Positions 7,986 to 13,935 of a stretch of DNA of 13,935 nucleotides are shown piece by piece. A model generated the notes under the pieces. The model was not told where the DNA came from. It ran no database searches and saw only the letters and a list, made by a program, of their open reading frames with translations. Position numbers and translations under genes: made by a program. Source of the stretch: Prevotella sp. (lineage in GTDB: Bacteria > Bacteroidota > Bacteroidia > Bacteroidales > Bacteroidaceae); assembly GCA_021204605.1 (NCBI GenBank), contig JAJPZD010000236.1:1-13935 (forward strand), in the 5' to 3' direction. Position 1 is the first letter of the stretch, and the number at the start of each line of letters is the position of its first letter.

Positions 7986-8066
7986 CTGAATTTTTTTGTA
8001 AGAAACGATAGCCGGAGAGGAAAAGTTATGTTTTTTCTTGGGGCTGCACTGCTATGTTGAAAGTAC

Positions 8067-8090
8067 ATCCAACTTTTTGGGTGCAGTACA
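8067..8090. mobile_element. Possible solitary IS3/IS150-type terminal inverted repeat
   Basis: On the minus strand this begins TGTACTGCACCC and continues AAAAAGTTGGAT. From memory, many IS150-group (IS3 family) elements end in TG(a/t)ACTGCACCCCAAAAGTTGG-like repeats. No transposase and no partner end are nearby; only a CTGCAC/GTGCAG pairing at 8044-8049/8081-8086 is seen. It could be the scar of a lost element or chance. Confidence 0.3.
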
Positions 8091-8107
8091 TAAAAGAGCA
8101 AAGCTAT

Positions 8108-8136
8108 AAAAAGGTATGCCGTGGGCATACCTTTTT
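8108..8136 (-). terminator. Intrinsic terminator after EF-G2
   Basis: A perfect 13-bp stem (8108-8120 with 8124-8136) closes a 3-base loop. The stem core is GGTATGCC/GGCATACC, flanked by A5 and T5. It lies 22 bases past the EF-G2 stop and gives a U-run on either strand, so it could also block readthrough in the other direction. Confidence 0.85.
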
Positions 8137-8158
8137 AGATATTGGATTAAATAGATGA

Positions 8159-10315
8159 TTAATCTTCTTCAGCTTCTGCCTCGTGCTCTTTGATGAGGTT
8201 TTGCTGGATGTCATTCGGAACGAGGCGGTATTCCAAGAACTCGGTTGAGAAAGAAGCCCGACCACCTGTGATGGAGCTCAATGCGATAGAATAGCTTGAC
8301 AACTCCTTGAGAGGAATCTGAGCGTTCAGTTTCTGATAGCCCGGTTCACTGTCCATACCCATGATGATGGCACGACGTCCTTGCAGGTCGCTCATCACAT
8401 CACCCATGTAGTCGGCAGGAACGAGAACCTCAAGTTTGTAGATTGGTTCAAGAATCTTCGGGTTGGCGTTCTTGAAGGCATCGGAGAATGCATGGCGTGC
8501 GGCAAGCATGAACGAAAGCTCATTACTGTCAACCGGGTGCATTTTACCATCATAAACTACAACACGAACGTCACGTGCATAACTTCCAGTAAGAGGTCCC
8601 TGCTCCATACGCTCCATGATACCCTTAAGGATAGCCGGCATGAAACGAGTATCGATAGCACCACCGACGACAGAATTAATGAATACCAATTTGCCGCCCC
8701 ATTCAAGGTCAATCTCCTCCTTATTCTTGATGTTCATCTTGAACTCCTGGTTATTAATCTTATATGTGACAGGGTCAGGCATTCCTTCTGTATAAGGCTC
8801 AATTATAAGGTGAACCTCACCAAACTGACCAGCGCCACCCGACTGTTTCTTGTGACGGTAGTCGGCACGAGCCATCTTAGTGATTGTCTCACGATAAGGA
8901 ATTTTCGGCTCAATATAGTTGACATGGATTTTCTCGTTGTTTTCAAGACGCCATTTGAGTGTGCGGAGGTGGAACTCGCCTTGTCCGTGAACGATAGTCT
9001 GTTTCAATTCCTTGCTCTGCTCGATAACCCATGTCGGGTCTTCCTGGCGCATTTTTGCGAGAGCTGCCATCATCTTCTCTGTCTCGGTCTCACTGTTGGC
9101 CTTTATAGCACGGGAATATTTAGAGTTAGGATATTTAATGAAGTTGAATTTGTTGTCGCAATCCTTGCCATTGAGGGTATTGCCTGTCTTGACATCCTTG
9201 AATTTCACGGAGCAACCGATATCACCGGCGTTGAGGACATCAACAGCCTGTCGGTTGGCGCCGGCGCAGACAAAAAGACTCGTGATACGCTCCTTGGAGC
9301 CCCTATCAGCGTTGTTCATATCATCACCGACTTTCACGCTACCGCTCATCACCTTGAAATAGCAAACCTCACCGATGTGCGGTTCAACGGAAGTTTTGAA
9401 AAAGAACAGAGAAGCAGGCCCATTTACATCGGGAGCGATTTCCTCACCGGCAGCATTGCATACCTTAGGCATTTCACTGACGAAAGGAACAACGTTGCCC
9501 AAGAACTCCATAAGGCGGTGTACCCCCATGCTCTTACCACCACAAACACAGAATACAGGGAATATAGAACGTGTAACAAGTCCTTTGCGGATACCCTCTC
9601 GAATTTCATCCTCAGTAAGATTTTCCTCCTCGAAGAATTTCTCCATCAAGGCATCATCATTGCCGGCGGCAGCCTCGATGAGAGCATTGTGCAGTTCAGT
9701 TGCCTTATCCAATTGGTCAGCAGGGATGTCCTCAATAATAGGAGCGCCACCTTCGGCTTTCCATGAATATTTCTTCATAAGAAGAACATCGATGATAGAG
9801 TTGAAATTAGGACCAGTAGTAACAGGGTATTGGATCTCAACACATTTAGAGCCATAGATGTCTTTCATGCTGGTCATAATAGTATCAAAGTCGCATGTAT
9901 CTCTATCTAACTCGTTGACGAGGAAGATGACAGGTTTTTTAAGTTTCTCGGTGTAACGGAAGCAGTTTTGCGTTCCGACTTCTGGGCCATACTGTCCGTT
10001 GACAACTATGAGAGCCTGGTCGGTAACATTTAGTGCGGTGATGGCACCTCCGATAAAGTCGTCAGATCCTGGGCAATCGATTATATTAAGTTTCTTGTTG
10101 TTCCACTCTACATTAAAAACAGTTGGAAATACTGAGTAGCCGTATTCTTGCTCAACTGGGAAATAATCACATACTGTATTTTTAGCTTCTACAGTACCAC
10201 GGCGTTTGATAACACCACTTTCAAAAAGCATAGCCTCGGCAAGAGTAGTCTTGCCGGAACCCGCACTGCCAATCAATGCAATGTTTTTAATTTCTTCGGT
10301 TTTGTAAATTTTCAT
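8159..10315 (-). CDS. fusA2: EF-G2, elongation factor G paralog with degenerate GTPase switch
   Basis: A 718-residue EF-G-family protein. It has P-loop 'GSAGSGKT' (16-23), switch I 'VEQEYGYS' (54-61) in place of the usual EQERGIT, 'DCPGSDDF' (80-87) in place of DTPGHVDF, and 'NELD' (134-137) in place of NKxD. Domain II (~300-395), III ('GQGEFHL', 444-450), IV ('KQSGGAGQFGEV', 490-501) and V are all present, so it should bind the ribosome. The catalytic switch II His is Ser84. Compared with canonical EF-G, domain IV carries about 26 extra residues within ~510-545. Both features match EF-G2 of Bacteroides thetaiotaomicron, which drives translocation without GTP hydrolysis and supports gut colonisation. 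It is divergent from hemW, has its own promoter and a strong terminator, and appears monocistronic. Lack of GTPase activity here is inferred from the residues. Confidence 0.92.
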   Translation of the reverse strand: MKIYKTEEIKNIALIGSAGSGKTTLAEAMLFESGVIKRRGTVEAKNTVCDYFPVEQEYGYSVFPTVFNVEWNNKKLNIIDCPGSDDFIGGAITALNVTDQALIVVNGQYGPEVGTQNCFRYTEKLKKPVIFLVNELDRDTCDFDTIMTSMKDIYGSKCVEIQYPVTTGPNFNSIIDVLLMKKYSWKAEGGAPIIEDIPADQLDKATELHNALIEAAAGNDDALMEKFFEEENLTEDEIREGIRKGLVTRSIFPVFCVCGGKSMGVHRLMEFLGNVVPFVSEMPKVCNAAGEEIAPDVNGPASLFFFKTSVEPHIGEVCYFKVMSGSVKVGDDMNNADRGSKERITSLFVCAGANRQAVDVLNAGDIGCSVKFKDVKTGNTLNGKDCDNKFNFIKYPNSKYSRAIKANSETETEKMMAALAKMRQEDPTWVIEQSKELKQTIVHGQGEFHLRTLKWRLENNEKIHVNYIEPKIPYRETITKMARADYRHKKQSGGAGQFGEVHLIIEPYTEGMPDPVTYKINNQEFKMNIKNKEEIDLEWGGKLVFINSVVGGAIDTRFMPAILKGIMERMEQGPLTGSYARDVRVVVYDGKMHPVDSNELSFMLAARHAFSDAFKNANPKILEPIYKLEVLVPADYMGDVMSDLQGRRAIIMGMDSEPGYQKLNAQIPLKELSSYSIALSSITGGRASFSTEFLEYRLVPNDIQQNLIKEHEAEAEED

Positions 10316-10356
10316 TTTATTTTTTGATTTAAGTTATTATAAATTACTATTTGGGG

Positions 10357-10388
10357 CTAAATTACTACTTTTTTGTTTATTTGACAAA
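10357..10388 (-). promoter_or_regulatory. Promoter of the EF-G2 gene
   Basis: The minus strand has TTTG (10385-10388) as the -33 element, then exactly 20 bases, then TAATTTAG (10357-10364), one mismatch from TAnnTTTG. The predicted leader is about 35 nt. The spacing is right for the Bacteroidetes primary sigma factor. Confidence 0.5.
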
Positions 10389-10427
10389 AGAAATGCCATA
10401 AAGATGATAAAAATTAAAACATATTAG

Positions 10428-10435
10428 TAATTTTG
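10428..10435 (+). promoter_or_regulatory. Candidate -7 box (TAATTTTG) for hemW
   Basis: An exact TAnnTTTG match 27 bases before the hemW ATG, predicting a leader of about 20 nt. No TTTG sits about 20 bases upstream; the nearest (10380-10383) is 44 bases away. Confidence 0.45.
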
Positions 10436-10462
10436 TGCATATAAAGTGATATTAATTTACTA

Positions 10463-11587
10463 ATGGCAGGTATTTACGTCCATATTCCGTTTTGCAAGAG
10501 CCGTTGCATTTACTGTGGCTTTTTCTCAACGACATTATTATCTTTGCGTGATAAGTACGTGGAGGCATTAAGCAGTGAAATGACGTTGCGAAAAGACTAT
10601 ATAAGAGGGCAATTTTCTACTGTTTACATTGGAGGGGGCACGCCCTCAGTGCTTACAATACAGCAAATAGAAGATATATTCAATAATATATATAATGTAT
10701 TTCCGATAGAGGAAGGTGCTGAGATTACAATAGAGTGCAACCCAGATGACATATCGCCTGAATTTGTCGGTTTTCTCAAGAGCATGCCGATCAACCGCAT
10801 AAGCATGGGGGTAGAGACATTTTCAGAGAGACGTTTGGAATTTCTGCGCCGGAGGCACAGCGTGGAAGATGTGCGGAGTGCCATAAGACTTTTGCGAGGG
10901 GTTGGAATGAAGAATTTAAGCATTGACCTGATGTTTGGTTTCCCCGATGAGACAATAGAAGAGTGGCAAAATGATATCATGGAAGCCCTAAGATTGGATG
11001 TGGAGCATATCTCAGCTTACAGTTTGATGTACGAGGATGGCACACCGCTTAGGCGTATGTTGGAGAGAGGAGAAGTGAGAGAAATCAGTGAAGAAATGAG
11101 TCTTGCGATGTATGATGAGTTGGCAGACCGTTTAGTCTCATCCGGTTACGAGCATTATGAAATCAGCAATTTTGCCAAAAAAGGCTACCGCTCACGTCAT
11201 AACAGCAGTTATTGGAAAAGCGTTCCGTACATCGGAATTGGTGCAGCAGCCCATTCATACAATGTGAGTTCACGGCAATGGAACGTATCGGATGTGGGGG
11301 AGTATATAGAGGAAATAAGGCGAGGCAACATACCGAAGGAGTATGAAGAACTTGATGATGATACGAAAGTAAATGATATGATAACCACCGCATTACGTAC
11401 TTGTGAGGGGATTGACTTGGATATGGTAGAGATCCTGTATGGAGAGAAATACAAAGATCACATATTGACGTATTCGAAAAAGTACCAGATGTCGGGATTG
11501 ATTGAAATAAAGGAAAATCACCTGCGACTGACGAGAAAAGGGATATACATCAGCAACAATATAATGAGCGATTTAATGATAGTATGA
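10463..11587 (+). CDS. hemW: HemW, radical SAM heme chaperone (HemN-like)
   Basis: A 374-residue protein, close to the usual HemW length. It opens with 'IYVHIPFCKSRCIYCGF', giving the radical SAM C11-x3-C15-x2-C18 that holds a [4Fe-4S] cluster. 'GGGTP' (57-61) and 'ECNPDD' (91-96) belong to the SAM-binding barrel. 'EISNFAKKGYRSRHNSSYW' ends in H246-N-x-x-Y-W251, the heme-binding signature that separates HemW from true coproporphyrinogen dehydrogenase HemN. A winged-helix-like C-terminal domain follows ('GLIEIKENHLRLTRKGI'). It is a cytoplasmic protein that hands heme to target proteins. Many databases still call this family oxygen-independent coproporphyrinogen III oxidase. The start at 10463 places HIPFC at the normal distance from the N-terminus. 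It is divergent from EF-G2 and 140 bases ahead of rpsP, which has its own promoter. Confidence 0.93.
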   Translation: MAGIYVHIPFCKSRCIYCGFFSTTLLSLRDKYVEALSSEMTLRKDYIRGQFSTVYIGGGTPSVLTIQQIEDIFNNIYNVFPIEEGAEITIECNPDDISPEFVGFLKSMPINRISMGVETFSERRLEFLRRRHSVEDVRSAIRLLRGVGMKNLSIDLMFGFPDETIEEWQNDIMEALRLDVEHISAYSLMYEDGTPLRRMLERGEVREISEEMSLAMYDELADRLVSSGYEHYEISNFAKKGYRSRHNSSYWKSVPYIGIGAAAHSYNVSSRQWNVSDVGEYIEEIRRGNIPKEYEELDDDTKVNDMITTALRTCEGIDLDMVEILYGEKYKDHILTYSKKYQMSGLIEIKENHLRLTRKGIYISNNIMSDLMIV

Positions 11588-11590
11588 AAT

Positions 11591-11626
11591 ATCATATATT
11601 TATTAAAAAACGCTAAAATATATGAT
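11591..11626. repeat. 11-bp inverted repeat after hemW
   Basis: ATCATATATTT (11591-11601) and AAATATATGAT (11616-11626) are perfect inverted repeats around a 14-base A-rich spacer, three bases past the hemW stop. The stem is almost all A/T and no T-run follows, so it is a poor terminator. It may be a weak 3'-end structure or a protein-binding site. Confidence 0.5.
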
Positions 11627-11645
11627 TGAAATTCACTTTTATTAG

Positions 11646-11674
11646 TTGTGAGTTAATTAAAAGTGCTAAATTTG
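11646..11674 (+). promoter_or_regulatory. Promoter of rpsP
   Basis: TTG at 11646-11648 as a partial -33 element, an 18-base spacer, and TAAATTTG (11667-11674), an exact TAnnTTTG -7 box. Transcription should start around 11678-11681, giving a leader of about 50 nt. Confidence 0.65.
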
Positions 11675-11676
11675 CA

Positions 11677-11698
11677 GCCGTCATCACGAGATGATGGC
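11677..11698 (+). promoter_or_regulatory. 5'-leader hairpin of rpsP mRNA
   Basis: GCCGTCATC (11677-11685) pairs with GATGATGGC (11690-11698) around the loop ACGA: nine pairs including one G-U. It begins almost exactly at the predicted transcription start and has no U-run, so it is not a terminator. It could stabilise the mRNA or take part in ribosomal-protein feedback; no such role is established for it. Confidence 0.55.
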
Positions 11699-11727
11699 AT
11701 AAAATTCAAACCTAATTAAAATTTATA

Positions 11728-12249
11728 ATGGCAACAAAAATCAGATTACAAAGAGGAGGCCGCAAGGGATATGCCTTTTACAGGATTATCATAGCGGACG
11801 TAAGAGCACCACGAGATGGTAAATTCATAGAAAAGATTGGAACTTACAATCCTAATACCAATCCTTCAACAGTAGATTTGAATTTCGACCGTGCCCTCTA
11901 TTGGGTAGAGACTGGCGCACAGCCTACAGATACTGTACACAGCATTCTAAAGCGTGAAGGTGTTTACATGATGAAACACTTGCGCGGAGGTGTGAAGAAA
12001 GGCGCATTCGACGAGGCGACTGCCCAGAGTAGGTTCGATGCTTGGAAACAAGAGAAGGTCAGGAAGTTGGACAAGATCCATGAGGAAGATGTCAAGAAGA
12101 AGAAAGAGACAAAGGCCAAGAGCTTAGAAGCAGAGAAGAAAGTAAAAGAGGAAATAGCAAAGAAAGTGGCTGACAAGAAGGCTGCCATTGCGGCAGAGCA
12201 AGCCGCCGCTGTAGCAGAGGCCACAGAAGAAGCACCGGCAGAGGCATAA
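11728..12249 (+). CDS. rpsP: 30S ribosomal protein bS16 with long C-terminal extension
   Basis: Residues 1 to ~80 are a clear bS16 core: 'MATKIRLQRGGRKGYAFYRI', 'ADVRAPRDGKFIEKIGTYNP', 'DRALYWVETGAQPTDTV', 'ILKREGVY'. This matches the whole length of the E. coli protein (about 82 residues). Residues ~85-173 are an extra tail, first basic and helical ('WKQEKVRKL', then K-K-K-K-E-T-K-A), then Ala/Glu-rich and ending in EEAPAEA. Long S16 tails of this sort are usual in Bacteroidetes. bS16 helps assemble and stabilise the 5' and central domains of 16S rRNA. In many bacteria rpsP is followed by rimM and trmD; here it stands alone with its own promoter, leader hairpin and terminator. Confidence 0.96.
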   Translation: MATKIRLQRGGRKGYAFYRIIIADVRAPRDGKFIEKIGTYNPNTNPSTVDLNFDRALYWVETGAQPTDTVHSILKREGVYMMKHLRGGVKKGAFDEATAQSRFDAWKQEKVRKLDKIHEEDVKKKKETKAKSLEAEKKVKEEIAKKVADKKAAIAAEQAAAVAEATEEAPAEA

Positions 12250-12274
12250 TATTTTCCCACTCCTGCTATACAAT

Positions 12275-12304
12275 AAAAGGATGCCCAAGAGAGGCATCCT
12301 TTTT
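12275..12304 (+). terminator. Terminator after rpsP, probably shared with the DedA operon
   Basis: An 11-bp stem, AAAAGGATGCC (12275-12285) with GGCATCCTTTT (12293-12303), and a 7-base loop, followed by one more T. It lies 25 bases past the rpsP stop. Read on the other strand it lies 33 bases past the DedA stop and also ends in a U-rich run, so it probably terminates both converging units. Confidence 0.85.
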
Positions 12305-12336
12305 AAGTATATAATGTATTTTCAGATTTTTGGGAA

Positions 12337-12993
12337 TTAATTTTTGTCTTTGGCTCTATTGTTTCTTAATTCTTTGAATACTATTATGCCGATAGCCACT
12401 ACGACTATCACCAATATGGTATAACCGATTTCGTGACTGTATTTTGAAGCGAGGTTGTAAACAGCCTCAGTAGTTTTCAGGTCAGTGAAACGGTAAATCA
12501 GGTAGCCTATCAACGAAAGGACACAATTCCACAAAAAAGCCCCTAAGGAAGTGTATAAAATAAATTTTCCGATTTTCATCCCCGCCAAGCCGGCTGGAAT
12601 ACTAATGAGTTGTCGGACTGCGGGTATGAGTCTGCCGATGAAAGTGGAGACAGCCCCGTGCTCACGGAAATATCTCTCTGCATTCTCTATTTTATTTCTG
12701 TCAATGAGGCAAATATGTCCAAATCGGCTGTCAGCGAATTTATAGATGATAGGTCTTCCGAGCCAACGGGCTAAATAATAATTTATCAGAGACCCGATGT
12801 TTGCCCCGATAGTGGCGAATATCACAACGAGAAAAATGTTCATGCCATCATCGGCCATCGCTTTCCAAGCGGCGGGAGGGACGACAACTTCCGATGGAAA
12901 GGGTATGAACGAGCTTTCTATCGCCATGAACACTGTTACCACCCAATAGTTCAGGTTCTCAAGTATCCATCTGAATAATTCTGCAGAATCCAT
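12337..12993 (-). CDS. DedA-family integral membrane protein
   Basis: A 218-residue protein with the DedA signature: an N-terminal re-entrant segment with 'AIESSFIPFPSEVVVPPAA' (E26, P31, P33, E35) and a second conserved block 'FIGRLIPAVRQLISIPAG' (R121, P124, R127) leading to 'MKIGKFILYTSLGAFLW'. Hydrophobic segments lie at about 18-38, 52-74, 138-165 and 190-206. Members of this superfamily transport lipids across the inner membrane, including undecaprenyl phosphate recycling (UptA/DedA) or phospholipid scrambling; which substrate this one uses is not evident. It lies 36 bases downstream of the OmpH-like gene on the same strand, with no promoter box in the gap, so it is probably the last gene of an envelope operon with that periplasmic lipoprotein. 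Confidence 0.9.
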   Translation of the reverse strand: MDSAELFRWILENLNYWVVTVFMAIESSFIPFPSEVVVPPAAWKAMADDGMNIFLVVIFATIGANIGSLINYYLARWLGRPIIYKFADSRFGHICLIDRNKIENAERYFREHGAVSTFIGRLIPAVRQLISIPAGLAGMKIGKFILYTSLGAFLWNCVLSLIGYLIYRFTDLKTTEAVYNLASKYSHEIGYTILVIVVVAIGIIVFKELRNNRAKDKN

Positions 12994-13029
12994 ATTACAA
13001 GAAATGAATTTTGCACAAGGTCGCGTATG

Positions 13030-13629
13030 TTATTTTTTCTTTTCAGCAGGCATTCCCTTGTATGCCTTATTCAAGCCTGTGATAATTTCGTTGGTTATAT
13101 CGTAGGTCTTGTCAGCATAGAGAATGTTGTCGCCTACCTTGCTGATGATAAGGGAATATTTCTTGTCCTTGTTGTAAACTGCAAGATAATGCTGTAAGCT
13201 GTCTCGCAGAGCATTGTTGTACTTATCTGTCTCTGTTTGGAACTCACTGCTAAGACGTTGTTGCAGTGCTTGAAGGTCGGTCTGCTGTTTCTGGAGACTT
13301 GCCTGGACACTCTCTGCCTGCTGCTGAGTATATTGATTGTTTTGTATGTCCTGCTGGAATTTGGTTACGGCAGCCTGTAAAGCATTTCCCTTTGCGTTCA
13401 GCGTATTTTGTATATTCTGCCCCTTTTTCTCAAGGATAGCGGCATAATCTTTGCAGAACTTGTATTGTGTTGCTATTGAGTCGATCTCAACATAAGCGAT
13501 TTTCATGTTGGCATCCACGGGGCTCATGGAAGCTGCTTTCTCATCTACTTTTGGAGCGGAGTTATTACAAGATGTGGCAAATAGTGACATCAGTGCGATG
13601 ACAGCCACTGAACAGATTGATTTTTTCAT
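13030..13629 (-). CDS. OmpH/Skp-family lipoprotein
   Basis: Starting at the ATG at 13627-13629 gives 199 residues opening MKKSICSVAVIALMSLFATSC, a lipoprotein signal with C21 as the lipidated residue; an in-frame GTG at 13666 would add a poor N-terminus. The mature part starts 'MKIAYVEIDSIATQYKFCKDY', the usual first strand and helix of OmpH/Skp, then a long Gln-rich coiled coil (~65-135) forming the tentacle arm, and closes with 'YSLIISKVGDNILYAD...DITNEIITGLNKAY', the C-terminal Skp strand/helix ('DIT..I'). Skp is a trimeric periplasmic chaperone for outer-membrane proteins. This version is anchored by lipid, as in a number of Bacteroidetes homologs, so it probably acts at a membrane face. 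It sits between the small membrane protein gene (77 bases upstream) and dedA (36 bases downstream). Confidence 0.9.
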   Translation of the reverse strand: MKKSICSVAVIALMSLFATSCNNSAPKVDEKAASMSPVDANMKIAYVEIDSIATQYKFCKDYAAILEKKGQNIQNTLNAKGNALQAAVTKFQQDIQNNQYTQQQAESVQASLQKQQTDLQALQQRLSSEFQTETDKYNNALRDSLQHYLAVYNKDKKYSLIISKVGDNILYADKTYDITNEIITGLNKAYKGMPAEKKK

Positions 13630-13706
13630 GTTTAAAGTTTTATTTATTTTATTTGTATTTATTTTCACATAGAGAAAAATTCCTACATCTCAAAATGACA
13701 GAATGT

Positions 13707-13910
13707 TTATTTCAAGCATCTTTTGCCTCGTGCGGTACGCTCCTCCTTGTCTTGTTTTAAAACGCAATGAATGTTTCGCTTTTTGAGAGCTGAGTTGTCT
13801 GAAATATGTTGAGATGAGAACTTTCCGTTTTTTTGGATGATTATTTTCACACAGAGTAAAATCACGGCAATAGCAATTATTAACATGCTGATACGCAACG
13901 TTGCTACCAT
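13707..13910 (-). CDS. Small single-pass membrane protein, hypothetical
   Basis: A 67-residue protein starting at the ATG at 13908-13910. One hydrophobic helix (about 5-25: 'LRISMLIIAIAVILLCVKIII') is followed by a polar, basic tail of about 40 residues with 'KNGKFSSQHISDN', 'ALKKRNIHC' and 'KQDKEERTARGKR'. The pattern 'NG+F...H...N.AL++R.I.C..+QD' resembles small uncharacterised proteins I recall from other Bacteroidales, which supports it as a real gene. The TTG at 13931 is an alternative start, but it overlaps the likely promoter box, so the ATG is preferred. It is probably the first gene of an operon with the OmpH-like lipoprotein and DedA. No function can be assigned. Confidence 0.6.
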   Translation of the reverse strand: MVATLRISMLIIAIAVILLCVKIIIQKNGKFSSQHISDNSALKKRNIHCVLKQDKEERTARGKRCLK

Positions 13911-13928
13911 TTTTTTTATTTTTGCATG

Positions 13929-13935
13929 CAAAGAT
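13929..13935 (-). promoter_or_regulatory. Truncated -7 box at the window edge for the small-protein/OmpH/DedA operon
   Basis: The minus strand enters the window as ATCTTTGCATG. ATCTTTG fits the last seven positions of TAnnTTTG, and the missing first T would lie just outside. It sits 18 bases before the ATG at 13910. The palindrome TTTGCATGCAAA (13921-13932) overlaps it. Confidence 0.4.

Noticed and set aside
8381..9766. A 461-codon open frame on the + strand opposite EF-G2
   Set aside because: It lies entirely antisense to a well-conserved EF-G gene, and its translation has no family-like pattern; it is a coding shadow.
13630..13668. GTG-initiated extension of the OmpH-like protein
   Set aside because: It adds 13 Asn/Lys-rich residues ahead of a normal MKK...C lipoprotein signal.
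13658..13861. Similar strings TTATTTTCACA(t/c)AGAG near 13659 and 13841
   Set aside because: Only about 20 bases match imperfectly in A/T-rich DNA, and one copy is coding; probably chance.
1..13935. CRISPR array, tRNA/rRNA genes, integrase or attachment site
   Set aside because: No regularly spaced repeats, no tRNA-like cloverleaf and no recombinase-like protein were seen on either strand.

Overview
The window looks like a piece of a Bacteroidales chromosome (Bacteroides/Prevotella-like; the genus cannot be resolved). Several things point there. Promoters match the Bacteroidetes TAnnTTTG -7 box and genes mostly lack Shine-Dalgarno sequences. There is an EF-G2-type paralog of the kind known from gut Bacteroides, bS16 carries a long Lys/Ala/Glu tail, and the Skp/OmpH-like protein is a lipoprotein.

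Two zones are visible. Positions 1 to about 7130 are an AT-rich accessory island, all on the + strand. It holds the last codons of a winged-helix-type regulator (1-78), a CpXC zinc-ribbon protein whose stop overlaps the start of a 905-residue WG-repeat protein (219-3607), a separately promoted single-chain DUF262/DUF1524 (GmrSD/SspE-like) putative nuclease (3773-5575), and an unrecognised 469-residue protein (5702-7111). A near-perfect direct repeat of about 31 bp lies right after the first partial gene and again at the start codon of the 469-residue gene. The CpXC, WG-repeat and DUF262 genes sit between the copies, which looks like a cassette inserted into an older two-gene arrangement. Together with the nuclease this suggests a defence or conflict module, but no immune function can be shown from sequence alone.

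From about 7159 onward the content is core-like. A lipoprotein metallo-beta-lactamase-fold hydrolase (-) lies next to the island and may have lost its C-terminal tail at the junction. Beyond a possible insertion-sequence end and a strong terminator lies EF-G2 (-), whose switch II histidine is replaced by serine and whose domain IV has an insertion of about 26 residues. EF-G2 is divergent from hemW (+), followed by rpsP (+) with its own promoter, a leader hairpin and a terminator.

On the minus strand, reading in from the right edge, are a small membrane-anchored protein, a lipoprotein of the OmpH/Skp family and a DedA-family membrane protein. These are closely spaced, probably form one operon, and run into the hairpin shared with the end of rpsP. 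No tRNA, rRNA, CRISPR array, integrase or intact transposase is present, and no gene-free stretch exceeds 300 bases.
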